A DNA stretch of 64,000 nucleotides. Origin: Mycobacterium sp. DL592. Lineage in GTDB: Bacteria > Actinomycetota > Actinomycetes > Mycobacteriales > Mycobacteriaceae. Positions within the stretch are counted from its first letter, which is position 1, and every line of letters begins with the position of its first letter. The stretch lies in contig NZ_CP050192.1 in assembly GCF_011694515.1 (NCBI RefSeq), positions 3,606,172 through 3,670,171 of the forward strand. Reading direction: 5' to 3'. Under the pieces are notes generated by a model. That model saw nothing but the letters and a program-made list of their open reading frames with translations. It was not told the DNA's origin and did no database searches. Positions 25,952 through 35,005 of the stretch are shown one piece after another. Made by a program: the position numbers and the translations under genes.

Positions 25952-28234
25952 TCAGCCGAGAGCCCGCACCTCACACGGCACACCGTTGACGACCTGGGTG
26001 TTGCTCGGGACGTCGAGGAGGTCCGGCGGATTGAGCAGGTTCGAGTTCACGCCGGGATGGGCGTTGGCCACGCTCAGGCGGCTGCCCGGCTGGGCGTGAC
26101 CCCATCCGTGCGGCAGGGACACCACGCCGGGCATCATCTCGTCGCTGACCTCGACAGGTACCGAGACTTTGCCCTCCGAGGTGCTGACTTCGGCAGGGTC
26201 ACCGTCGCTCAGCCCGATCCGACCCGCGTCGTCCGGATGGATCAGCAGCGTGCACCGCTCGCGCCCCCGCATCAGTGACGGCACATTATGTAGCCAGGAG
26301 TTGTTGGATCGCAGATGCCGCCGGCTGGTCAGCACCAGGGTCTCGTCGGCCCGGTCGAGTCGGGCACGCAGCCGGGGTACGTCGTCGACGAAGAGATCAT
26401 GCACCAGTTCGACGGCGCCCGACGGTGTGCTCACTGCGGCGTCCAGCCGGCCGGCCTCGAGTTCACCGAGACGCAGACCGTCGGGGTGAGAGCGCAGCAC
26501 GTCCAGGGTCAGGCCGCCAGGGTTGGTTCCCAGGCCGTCACCCCACGGTCCGCTGCGCACGTAGAGGTCGTAAATCCGTTCCGGTCCTTGCCCTTTCAGG
26601 ATTGCCATCACCTCGTTGGGGTCACGGCCCGTCAACGGTGTGCCGGGCTGCGTGCACAGGGTCGCAACCAATCCCCCGGTATAGAGCTCATCCATCGCCG
26701 CCACGTCGACCTCGGGCACCGGCGTGCCCAGCAGTGCGCCGGCCAGCCGCAGCAGCACCTCCCACTCCGCCGGCCTCGCGGGTTCGGTGGCGAACACCGG
26801 CTCGGACCACTTCAGGCACGACGACAGCGCGTACATCCAGTACAGGTCGTCGGCGTGCGGGCGTTCCAGCGGAGACAGACCCGGGAAGATGACGTGCGCG
26901 TGGCGGGTGGTCTCGTTAAGCCAATTGTCCACGCAGACAAGCGCGTCCAGGGATCCCAGCGCTTCGTCGATGCGGCCGGCGGCCGGGGCCGAGACGGCCG
27001 GGTTGCCTGCGACCGTGATCAGCCCTCGGATGCGGCCATCGCCCGGCGTCGTGATCTCCTCGGCCAGGCAGCTCACCGGGTACTGCCCCAACACTTCACC
27101 GACACCGCGCACCCGCGAAGCGAACCTGCCGAACTCCCAGCGCGCTCCGGTCTGGTCGGGCGGCTTCATGAACATCGGCGAGTACACCGCGGGCACCGGG
27201 AAGACCGCTCCCCCGAGCCGGTCGACGGCGCCGAGTGCGGTGTTGAGGACGAACACCAGCCAAGTGGCCAGCGTGCCGAACTCCTGGGTGCACGCCCCGA
27301 TCCGGCTGTACAGCACGGGATTCGACGCCGCGGCAAGCTCCTGGGCGAGCCTGCGAATGACCGCAGCGGGTACGCCACTGGGCCCGGCGACCGCTTCCGG
27401 GGTGAACGGCTCGGCGAGCGCGATTACCTCGTCGAGACCGTGCACCTTGCCGTGCAGATGCGGATGCTCGCGCAGCAACCCGTCGGCGGCCAGGGTGCGC
27501 AGGATCGCGAACAACACCAGCGCGTCGGTGCCTGGGCGGATCGGCACCCACTCGGAGGCACGTTGGGCGGTTTCGGTGCGCCGAGGGTCGAGCACGACCA
27601 CCGAACCGCCCCGGCGGCGGATCGCCGCCAGGTGGCCGACGACGTTGGGGGCAGAGAGCATCGACCCTTGGGAGGCAGCCGGATTGGCGCCGATCACGAC
27701 GAGGTGGTCGGTGCGTTCGAGGTCGGGGATCGGCGCATTCCACATGCCGCCGAACAGCAGTGTTCCGACGACGTTGAGCGGCCATTGGTCGACGGTGCCC
27801 GGCGAGTAGTACGCGCCCATGCCCGCTGCGGCACCCATCCCGACCAATGCCCCGATGTAGGTGGCCAGCGAGAGATTGTGTGCCACCGGGTTGCCGACGT
27901 AGACCGACACCGCCCGGGCGCCGTCGGTGTCGAGAATCGGCCGGAGGACGCGTTCCGATTCGGCGAACGCCTCGTCCCAGGAGACGGCGACGTGGGTTCC
28001 GTTGGGCTGCTTGACCATCGGCGTGCGCAGCCGGTCGGGATCGGTATGCAGGTGGCCCAGGGCGGTGCCCTTCGGGCAGATGTGTCCAGCGGAGAAGACG
28101 TCGTCGGGATTGCCGCGGATGTCGGTGACCTCCCCGTCGCGGACGCTGACACGGAGTCCGCACATGGCCTCGCACAGCGGGCAGGTCACCCGGTGTACGG
28201 TCTGCGCAACTTCATCCGACAGTTGTCTGGACAC
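25952..28234 (-). CDS. Molybdopterin oxidoreductase of the DMSO-reductase/formate dehydrogenase family
   Basis: A 760-residue bis-MGD enzyme. An N-terminal [4Fe-4S] site reads CPLCEAMCG followed about 27 residues later by GHICPKG. The cofactor-binding parts follow: VGNPVAHN, AYYSPGTVDQWP, VVIGANPAASQGSM, VVLDPRRTETAQRASEWVPIRPGTDALVLFAIL, and the C-terminal MGD domain with VLTSRRHLRSNNSWLHNVPSLMRGR and VSLPHGWGHAQPGSRLSVANAHPGVNSNLL. The metal ligand cannot be identified with confidence; no cysteine or selenocysteine is seen in the usual loop. No signal peptide, so cytoplasmic. GTG 28234 sits six bases after TAACAT, consistent with a leaderless mRNA. The electron donor or acceptor partner is not encoded nearby, and the substrate is unknown. 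Confidence 0.88.
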   Translation of the reverse strand: MSRQLSDEVAQTVHRVTCPLCEAMCGLRVSVRDGEVTDIRGNPDDVFSAGHICPKGTALGHLHTDPDRLRTPMVKQPNGTHVAVSWDEAFAESERVLRPILDTDGARAVSVYVGNPVAHNLSLATYIGALVGMGAAAGMGAYYSPGTVDQWPLNVVGTLLFGGMWNAPIPDLERTDHLVVIGANPAASQGSMLSAPNVVGHLAAIRRRGGSVVVLDPRRTETAQRASEWVPIRPGTDALVLFAILRTLAADGLLREHPHLHGKVHGLDEVIALAEPFTPEAVAGPSGVPAAVIRRLAQELAAASNPVLYSRIGACTQEFGTLATWLVFVLNTALGAVDRLGGAVFPVPAVYSPMFMKPPDQTGARWEFGRFASRVRGVGEVLGQYPVSCLAEEITTPGDGRIRGLITVAGNPAVSAPAAGRIDEALGSLDALVCVDNWLNETTRHAHVIFPGLSPLERPHADDLYWMYALSSCLKWSEPVFATEPARPAEWEVLLRLAGALLGTPVPEVDVAAMDELYTGGLVATLCTQPGTPLTGRDPNEVMAILKGQGPERIYDLYVRSGPWGDGLGTNPGGLTLDVLRSHPDGLRLGELEAGRLDAAVSTPSGAVELVHDLFVDDVPRLRARLDRADETLVLTSRRHLRSNNSWLHNVPSLMRGRERCTLLIHPDDAGRIGLSDGDPAEVSTSEGKVSVPVEVSDEMMPGVVSLPHGWGHAQPGSRLSVANAHPGVNSNLLNPPDLLDVPSNTQVVNGVPCEVRALG

Positions 28235-28246
28235 TTGTCCATGTTA
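28228..28246 (-). promoter_or_regulatory. Leaderless promoter with palindrome over the start codon
   Basis: On the minus strand TAACAT (28246-28241) is followed after six bases by the GTG start at 28234. The inverted repeat TGGACA-N2-TGTCCA (28228-28241) covers the last base of the -10 box, the start site and the first codons, so a bound factor would block initiation. The factor is unknown. Confidence 0.5.
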
Positions 28247-28286
28247 GGGGTGCGCGCTCGGCTTCACAACGGTGCCCGACATACAG

Positions 28287-28320
28287 AAGCGGGCCGCCGG
28301 CAGATGCCGACGGCCCGCTT
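28287..28320 (-). terminator. Hairpin downstream of the antigen 85 gene
   Basis: AAGCGGGCCG (28287-28296) pairs with CGGCCCGCTT (28311-28320), with a short inner stem CCGGC/GCCG. It starts 15 bases after the antigen 85 stop codon. There is no T tract on either side, as is common for mycobacterial terminators; it may end transcription from this side. Confidence 0.6.
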
Positions 28321-28335
28321 CCGACTAGTTGTGTC

Positions 28336-29433
<1,098 letters not shown>

Positions 29434-29448
29434 TCAGCACATCAAACA

Positions 29449-29472
29449 AAAACTAAAGTCACTTTTAGTTTT
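29449..29472. promoter_or_regulatory. AT-rich inverted repeat upstream of the catabolic operon
   Basis: Perfect 9-bp arms AAAACTAAA (29449-29457) and TTTAGTTTT (29464-29472) around GTCACT. It lies 39 bp before the cupin gene and 130 bp from the antigen 85 start, in an AT-rich patch that stands out from the GC-rich surroundings. Likely an operator for the operon starting at 29512; the TetR protein encoded inside that operon (34326) is a candidate binder. Confidence 0.6.
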
Positions 29473-29511
29473 CTCACTGCCCACACCCCCCCGCCTACCT
29501 CGGGAGATTCC

Positions 29512-30651
29512 ATGGAATCGTTCACCCACCTGCGTAAAGGCAAGACTCCGCGCCGGGTTCACGCTGACCTCGACGGCCTCAAGGACGACGAGCTGGGCCG
29601 GGGTGGGTTCACCGGGCGGACGGCCAACATATATCGGCGCAACGATCCCACCGAATTTCGCGCCACAGGTCCGCTACGACCGGTGGATGTCCTGGCAAGC
29701 GAGCTCAAACCGGCCGACGCCACCGAGGCGACCGGCGCACCGCTGCTGTTGTTCTCCAACGCCGACTGCCGGATTTCGCTGAGCCGGCGCAGCGAAGCCA
29801 TGCCGTTCCACGTCCGCTATATCGACGGTGACCTGCTGTGCTTCGTCCACCAGGGCTCCGGGCGCCTGGAAACCGAGTTCGGGCCGCTCTCCTACCGCAC
29901 CGGTGACTGGATCTATATCCCGAAGGCATGTACGTGGCGGCAACTGCCTGGCGCCGGTGGGCTGGAGCGTCGCGACTCGGGGAAGAGCTCAGAGAGCACC
30001 TGGCTGATCATCGAGGCCACCGACGAGTTTCGGGTGCCCCCGGCAGGCCCACTGGGCAGGCACTGGCCGTTCGACCCGTCCCAGGCCGTCATTCCCGAAC
30101 CGGAAGCCATCGAGGACGACGGCCGGGAGGTATACGAGGTGCGGCTCTACCACCGTCCCGTCGACGGCGTCGAGACCACGACACTGATCTATCCGCACAA
30201 TCCGATCGACGTCGAAGGCTGGCGCGGGGACAACTACGCGTTCACCTTCAATATCTCCGATTACAACGTCATCACCTCCGACAGCGTCCATCTGCCGCCG
30301 ACCGTTCACCTCTTCATGCAGGCCACCGGCGTCTACGTCTGCAACTTCCTGCCCAAACCGGCCGAGACCGTCCCCGGCACCGAGCGCACCCCCTGGTATC
30401 ACCGCAATGTCGATTTCGACGAGATCGCGTTCTTCCACGGCGGCTCTCTGTACGGAATCCCGATGCCGCCGGGACTGATCAGTCATGCACCCCAGGGCGT
30501 GCATCACGGTGCGCCGGAGAAGGCCCGCGAACGTGCCCGGCGCAAGTTCGACGACTACACCAGCGTCGACTGGCAGGTGATCGCGATCGACACCCGGCAG
30601 CGGCTGACGCCGTCTCCGGAAGTTCTTGCCAATGATCTGGGGCAACACTGA
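29512..30651 (+). CDS. Homogentisate 1,2-dioxygenase-like cupin protein
   Basis: A 379-residue double-cupin protein. The segment TPWYHRNVDFDEIAFFHGG resembles the iron site of homogentisate dioxygenase, whose YHRN motif gives a His and a nearby Glu ligand, and LISHAPQGVHHGAPEKA resembles the later His-Gly-Pro ligand region. The first cupin carries VRYIDGDLLCFVHQGSGRLETEFGPLSYRTGDWIYIPKACTWR. So an Fe(II) ring-cleaving dioxygenase is plausible, but homogentisate itself is not proven; no fumarylacetoacetase gene is nearby. ATG 29512 has GGGAG six bases upstream. It is the first gene of a colinear run to 38488; its stop overlaps the next ATG (TGATG). Confidence 0.78.
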   Translation: MESFTHLRKGKTPRRVHADLDGLKDDELGRGGFTGRTANIYRRNDPTEFRATGPLRPVDVLASELKPADATEATGAPLLLFSNADCRISLSRRSEAMPFHVRYIDGDLLCFVHQGSGRLETEFGPLSYRTGDWIYIPKACTWRQLPGAGGLERRDSGKSSESTWLIIEATDEFRVPPAGPLGRHWPFDPSQAVIPEPEAIEDDGREVYEVRLYHRPVDGVETTTLIYPHNPIDVEGWRGDNYAFTFNISDYNVITSDSVHLPPTVHLFMQATGVYVCNFLPKPAETVPGTERTPWYHRNVDFDEIAFFHGGSLYGIPMPPGLISHAPQGVHHGAPEKARERARRKFDDYTSVDWQVIAIDTRQRLTPSPEVLANDLGQH

Positions 30652-31835
30652 TGGTCACACCGGTCAAGCGGGCCTACGAGCGCATCCCGTATCTCATTGC
30701 CTACCAGAATGATTCGGGCGTCCGGGACGTCTACGGCGGAGTCGCCGAACTGGTGGTGCTGGAAAGCTATCTACTCAAGCCGGCGACCCCGTCCGATACC
30801 GTCTTGGTGTTCATGCACCCGATCGGCGGCGGCGCCTACCTGCCGATGATCAACGCGTTGGCCCGCGCCGGCCACCACGTCATCTACTGCAACAGCCGCT
30901 TCCGCGGCACCGACTCCGCGTTGCTGATGGAGAAGGTGGTCCAGGATCTCGGCGAGGCGGTCAAGGACGCCAAGAACCGGCTCGGCTACTCGAAGGTGGT
31001 GCTGGCCGGCTGGAGCGGCGGCGGCTCGCTGTCGATGTTCTACCAGCAGCAGGCGCAGAACCCGACCATCACCGCCAGCCCATCCGGTGATGGCCCCGAC
31101 CTGACCACCCTGGGCCTCATCCCGGCCGACGGCATCATGCTGCTGGCCGCACACATCAGCCGCCACGGCACGCTGACCGAGTGGCTCGACGCCTCGATCC
31201 TCGACGAGTCCGACCCCACCAAGCGCGATCCCGAACTCGACCTCTACAACCCCGCCAACCCCAACCAGCCGCCCTACAGCGCCGAGTTCCTCGCCCGCTA
31301 CCGCCAGGCGCAGATCGACCGCAACCGGCGTATCACCACATGGGTCAAGGACAAACTGGCCGAGCTCAAGGCCGCCGGCCGGCCCGACGACGAATATGCG
31401 TTCGTGGTGCATGGCACCATGGCCGACCCGCGGTGGCTCGACCCCGCCGTTGACCCCAACGATCGCACCCCCGGCACCTGCTATCTGGGCGATCCCGCCG
31501 TGGTCAACATGAGCCCGATCGGCCTGGCCCGGTTCTGTTCGCTACGCAGCTGGCTGTCGCAGTGGAGCTACGACGACGCCAACGGCGACGGCGTGCAGTG
31601 CGGCGCGGACATCACGGTGCCCGCCCTGGTGATCGGCAACCTCGCCGACGACGCGTGCACGCCCAGCCACACCCGGCGGCTGTTCGAGGCGATCGGCCAT
31701 CCGGACAAGGAGATGCACGAGATCGAAGGTGCCAACCACTACTACTCCGGTCCCGACCAGCGTGAGACGCTGGCCAGGGCGGTCGGCGTGGTGACCGACT
31801 GGTTGGTGCGACACGATTTCGCGAAGGCGGACTAG
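30651..31835 (+). CDS. Alpha/beta-hydrolase-fold protein
   Basis: A 394-residue hydrolase: the oxyanion region VLVFMHPIGGGAYLPMINALARAGHHVIYCNSRFRGTDSA, the nucleophile elbow VLAGWSGGGSLSMF (Ser in GWSGGG, about residue 124), an acid candidate in VIGNLADDACTP, and a C-terminal His in EGANHYYSGP. The long insertion between elbow and acid (SGDGPDLTTLGLIPADG and following) suggests a cap. Adjacent to the cupin gene with a one-base overlap and directly followed by the CoA-transferase start, so translation is coupled. It could hydrolyse a ring-cleavage product or an ester feeding the pathway; substrate unknown. Confidence 0.85.
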   Translation: MVTPVKRAYERIPYLIAYQNDSGVRDVYGGVAELVVLESYLLKPATPSDTVLVFMHPIGGGAYLPMINALARAGHHVIYCNSRFRGTDSALLMEKVVQDLGEAVKDAKNRLGYSKVVLAGWSGGGSLSMFYQQQAQNPTITASPSGDGPDLTTLGLIPADGIMLLAAHISRHGTLTEWLDASILDESDPTKRDPELDLYNPANPNQPPYSAEFLARYRQAQIDRNRRITTWVKDKLAELKAAGRPDDEYAFVVHGTMADPRWLDPAVDPNDRTPGTCYLGDPAVVNMSPIGLARFCSLRSWLSQWSYDDANGDGVQCGADITVPALVIGNLADDACTPSHTRRLFEAIGHPDKEMHEIEGANHYYSGPDQRETLARAVGVVTDWLVRHDFAKAD

Positions 31836-33077
31836 ATGGAACCTGAGCGCAGGAGCAAGAGCCGAAACACCGCGCCACCCACCGGCGCACTCGACGGCAT
31901 TCGCGTCATCGAGGTCGGCACGCTGATCTCAGGACCGTTCGCCGGGCGGCTGCTCGGCGACATGGGTGCCGACGTCATCAAGATCGAACCGCCGGGCTCC
32001 CCCGATCCGGTGCGCACCTGGGGCCAGGCTGAAGTCGACGGCCACCACTTCTTCTGGACGGTGCACGCGCGCAACAAGAAATCGGTCACCCTCAATCTGC
32101 GCAAGCCCCGCGGTCGCGAGCTGTTCCTCAAGCTCGTCGAGCGCTCCGACATCATCGTCGAGAACTTCCGCCCCGGCACCCTGGAGAAGTGGGAGCTGGG
32201 CTATGACGTTCTGCGCCAACACAATAAGGGCATCATCCTGGTTCGGGTCTCCGGCTACGGGCAGACCGGGCCGGACGCCAACAAGGCCGGGTACGCGTCG
32301 GTGGCCGAGGCCGCCAGCGGCCTGCGCCACATGAACGGCTTCCCCGGCGGCCCCCCGCCGCGCCTGGCCCTGTCGCTGGGCGACAGCCTCGCCGGGATGT
32401 TCGCCACGCAGGGCGCACTGGCCGCGCTCTACCGGCGCACCGTCACCGGCGAAGGCCAGGTCGTCGACACCGCCCTCACCGAGGCCTGCCTGGCCATCCA
32501 GGAGTCCACCATCCCGGACTACGACGTCGGCGGGATCGTGCGCGGGCCGTCGGGCACCCGGCTGGAAGGTATTGCGCCGTCGAACATCTACCGCAGCGCC
32601 GACGGCAGCTGGGTGGTGATCGCCGCCAATCAGGACACCGTCTTCCGCCGGTTGTGTGCGGCCATGGGACAACCCGAGCTGGCCACCGACGACCGGTTCG
32701 TCGACCACGTCGCGCGCGGACGCAATCAGGACGAACTGGACAAGATCATCGGCGACTGGGCCGCCCAGCGTCAGCCGCACGACATCATCGACACCCTTAG
32801 CGAAGCCGGTGTGATCAGCGGACCGATCAACACCGTCGCCGAGGTGGTGCGCGATCCGCAACTGCGGGCCCGCGGCATGCTGGTCGAGCACTACGACGAG
32901 GGCATCGGCCGAAACGTGCTGGGCCCGGGCATCATCCCGGTGTTGTCGGAGACCCCCGGCAGTGTGCGCAACGCCGGACCCGCCCGGCCCGGCCAGCACA
33001 ACAGCGAGGTGTACGGCGACCTACTGGGACTCAAAGCCGCCGATATCGCCGACCTGGAATTCCAGGGGGTGCTGTGA
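31836..33077 (+). CDS. Type III CoA-transferase (CaiB/BaiF family)
   Basis: Moves CoA between carboxylic acids. The 413-residue protein has the N-terminal GIRVIEVGTLISGPFAGRLLGDMGADVIKIEPPGSPDPVR, KKSVTLNLRKPRGRELFLKLVERSDIIVENFRPGTLEKW, SGYGQTGP and AALYRRTVTGEGQVVDTALTEA. In this family the catalytic Asp is in the DTAL-type motif (around VVDTALTEACL). ATG 31836 follows the hydrolase stop with no gap. Its role here is likely to activate an acid to CoA thioester for the lyase, dehydrogenase and kinase encoded downstream. Confidence 0.93.
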   Translation: MEPERRSKSRNTAPPTGALDGIRVIEVGTLISGPFAGRLLGDMGADVIKIEPPGSPDPVRTWGQAEVDGHHFFWTVHARNKKSVTLNLRKPRGRELFLKLVERSDIIVENFRPGTLEKWELGYDVLRQHNKGIILVRVSGYGQTGPDANKAGYASVAEAASGLRHMNGFPGGPPPRLALSLGDSLAGMFATQGALAALYRRTVTGEGQVVDTALTEACLAIQESTIPDYDVGGIVRGPSGTRLEGIAPSNIYRSADGSWVVIAANQDTVFRRLCAAMGQPELATDDRFVDHVARGRNQDELDKIIGDWAAQRQPHDIIDTLSEAGVISGPINTVAEVVRDPQLRARGMLVEHYDEGIGRNVLGPGIIPVLSETPGSVRNAGPARPGQHNSEVYGDLLGLKAADIADLEFQGVL

Positions 33078-33979
33078 CCGCGCTGCCCTCACACGTCACG
33101 ATCCGCGAAGTCGCGCTGCGCGACGGACTGCAGATCGAGGCGCCGATTCCGTTGAGCGCCAAACTCGAACTGTTGGCCGCGATCGCAGCCACCGGCGTTC
33201 GCGAGGTCGAAGCCACCGCGTTCGTCTCGCCGTCGAAGGTGCCCGCACTGGCCGATGCCCCTGAGCTGGCGGCCCACCTGGGTGACTATCCCGACATCGA
33301 GTTCTCGGCCCTGGTGGCCAGTGCCAACGGCGCCACGCGGGCCGTCGCCGCAGGCCTGCGGTCCGTGGAATACGTTGTGTCGGCGGCTGACGGGCACAGC
33401 CGGGCCAATGTCGGACGCACCAGCGCGGAGGCCACCGCCCAGATCGCCGACATCGTGGCGATCGCCCACGACTCGGGGGTCAGTGTCGAGGTGATCATCG
33501 CGACCGCGTGGGACTGTCCGTTCGACGGGCCGACCCCGCCGCAGCGGGTGCTCGACATCGTCGACGCCGCTTGCGATTCCGGGGCGGACCGGCTGGCGAT
33601 CGCCGACACCATCGGTACCACCACACCCGGGCGGGTGACGGCCCTGGTGAACCAGGTGCGGCCACGCATCGGCGAACTGCCGTTGGGCGCGCATTTCCAC
33701 AACACCCGCGGTGCCGGGCTGGCCAGCGCGTACGCCGCGGTCGCCGCCGGGGTCAGCCGGCTGGACTCCTCGGTCGGCGGCCTGGGCGGCTGCCCGTTCG
33801 CCCCCGGCGCCAGCGGCAATATCGCCACCGAAGACCTCGCCTACCTGTTGCGTGACAGCAGGATCGACACCGGTGTCGACCTGGCCGCGGCCATCGACGC
33901 CGCCCGCGTCGCACAATCCGTCGTCGGACACGAGTTGCCCAGCGCACTGCTGCGCGCCGGTGACCGGATCCTCGACTGA
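33074..33979 (+). CDS. Hydroxymethylglutaryl-CoA lyase-like enzyme
   Basis: A 301-residue TIM-barrel lyase of the DRE family: VTIREVALRDGLQIE (metal Asp and catalytic Arg), REVEATAFVSPSKVPALADAPELA, IGTTTPGRVTALV, GAHFHNTRGAGLASAYAAV (metal His pair) and the C-terminal SVGGLGGCPFAPGASGNIATEDLAYLL, where the Cys in GGCPFAPGASGN is the active-site Cys of HMG-CoA lyases. Expected chemistry is retro-Claisen cleavage of a 3-hydroxy-3-methyl acyl-CoA. GTG 33074 overlaps the CoA-transferase stop (GTGA). With that transferase it could cleave a branched 3-hydroxyacyl-CoA; leucine degradation is one option, but no methylcrotonyl-CoA carboxylase genes are here. Confidence 0.92.
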   Translation: MTALPSHVTIREVALRDGLQIEAPIPLSAKLELLAAIAATGVREVEATAFVSPSKVPALADAPELAAHLGDYPDIEFSALVASANGATRAVAAGLRSVEYVVSAADGHSRANVGRTSAEATAQIADIVAIAHDSGVSVEVIIATAWDCPFDGPTPPQRVLDIVDAACDSGADRLAIADTIGTTTPGRVTALVNQVRPRIGELPLGAHFHNTRGAGLASAYAAVAAGVSRLDSSVGGLGGCPFAPGASGNIATEDLAYLLRDSRIDTGVDLAAAIDAARVAQSVVGHELPSALLRAGDRILD

Positions 33980-33981
33980 GG

Positions 33982-34347
33982 ATGGACTCGACCCGGGTGG
34001 ACCGCTGGCTGTGGTCAGTGCGGCTGGCCAAGACCCGGCCCGACGCCGCCGCCGCGTGCCGGGGCGGACATGTCCGCATCAACGACCGGCTGGCCAAGCC
34101 GTCGACCATGGTGTCCCCCGGCGACGAGGTGCGTGCCCTGATCGGCAGCACTACCCGGACCGTCATCGTGCAGCGAGTCATTCAGAAACGGGTCGGGGCG
34201 GCGGACGCCGTGACGTGTTATCTCGACCGCACCCCCCCGCCGCCACCGGCGTCGGCCGTGCCGGTGGCCGCCCGCGACCGCGGTGCCGGCCGGCCGACCA
34301 AGCGCGAACGCCGAATTCTGGACAAATGGCGCGCGAGCCTGCGGTGA
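33982..34347 (+). CDS. S4-domain RNA-binding protein (HslR/Hsp15 type)
   Basis: A 121-residue basic protein with an N-terminal S4 domain: RVDRWLWSVRLAKTRPDAAAACRGGHVRINDRLAKPSTMVSPGDEV, the pattern of Hsp15 that binds stalled 50S subunits carrying peptidyl-tRNA. The tail is proline- and arginine-rich with GAGRPTKRERRILDKWRA. It starts two bases after the lyase stop and its end overlaps the TetR gene. Its position inside a metabolic operon is odd, because the function belongs to translation quality control. Confidence 0.87.
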   Translation: MDSTRVDRWLWSVRLAKTRPDAAAACRGGHVRINDRLAKPSTMVSPGDEVRALIGSTTRTVIVQRVIQKRVGAADAVTCYLDRTPPPPPASAVPVAARDRGAGRPTKRERRILDKWRASLR

Positions 34348-34985
34348 CAGGGCCGACGAGGAACCCGTCGCCCCCGCGAACGCTGAGCACAAAAGGGCGC
34401 CAGACCCAGCAGGCCATCGAAGACGCCTCCCGAAAACTGTTCGCCGAGCGAGGCTTCCACGGCACCACCCTGTCGGACATCACCTCCGCGGCTGGCAAGT
34501 CGCCTGCGGCGTTCTACCGCTACTTCGCCGACAAAGAGGACTTGCTGGCCGCCCTTGCCGAGGAGTTCCTGCGTGACGTGGTGCTGCCGTCCGGGCTACG
34601 GGTGCACCTGCCCGAGTCACCCCAGGACGACGGCTTCTTTCACACGGTGGTGAGCGCGTACTGGGAGATGTTCAAGGCCAACATCGGCATCATGGTGGCC
34701 GTGGACCAACTCGCCGCCACCCAGCCACGCTTCGCCGCGTTGCAGAACCAGTTCCGCCGCTTCGGCATCGACATCATCGCCGCGTCGGTGCTGCGCGCCC
34801 AGGAGCAGGGCCACGCCGGTGGGATCAACGCCGAGCACACCGGGCTGGCGATCGCGCTGCTCTTCGAACAGTTCACCACGGTGTGCCTGCGTCCCGACAC
34901 CACCGGCCTCGGGGTCCGACTCGCCGATGCCGAGGCCATCACCACCCTGTCCACCATTTGGAAGAAGACCCTGTACGGCTTCTAG
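34326..34985 (+). CDS. TetR-family regulator inside the catabolic operon
   Basis: A protein of about 219 residues: a disordered start (EPAVTGPTRNPSPPRTLS), then TKGRQTQQAIEDASRKLFAERGFHGTTLSDITSAAGKSPAAFYRYFADKEDLLAALAEEFL with a standard helix-turn-helix, and a helical ligand domain. ATG 34326 overlaps the S4 gene by 22 bp; GTG 34344 would overlap by four (GTGA) and is an alternative. No space for a promoter exists before it or before the dehydrogenase at 35006, so it is likely co-transcribed and controls the operon promoter near 29472. A CoA thioester ligand would fit the neighbours. Confidence 0.87.
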   Translation: MAREPAVTGPTRNPSPPRTLSTKGRQTQQAIEDASRKLFAERGFHGTTLSDITSAAGKSPAAFYRYFADKEDLLAALAEEFLRDVVLPSGLRVHLPESPQDDGFFHTVVSAYWEMFKANIGIMVAVDQLAATQPRFAALQNQFRRFGIDIIAASVLRAQEQGHAGGINAEHTGLAIALLFEQFTTVCLRPDTTGLGVRLADAEAITTLSTIWKKTLYGF

Positions 34986-35005
34986 AAGAAAGCAAGGAGA
35001 TCATC

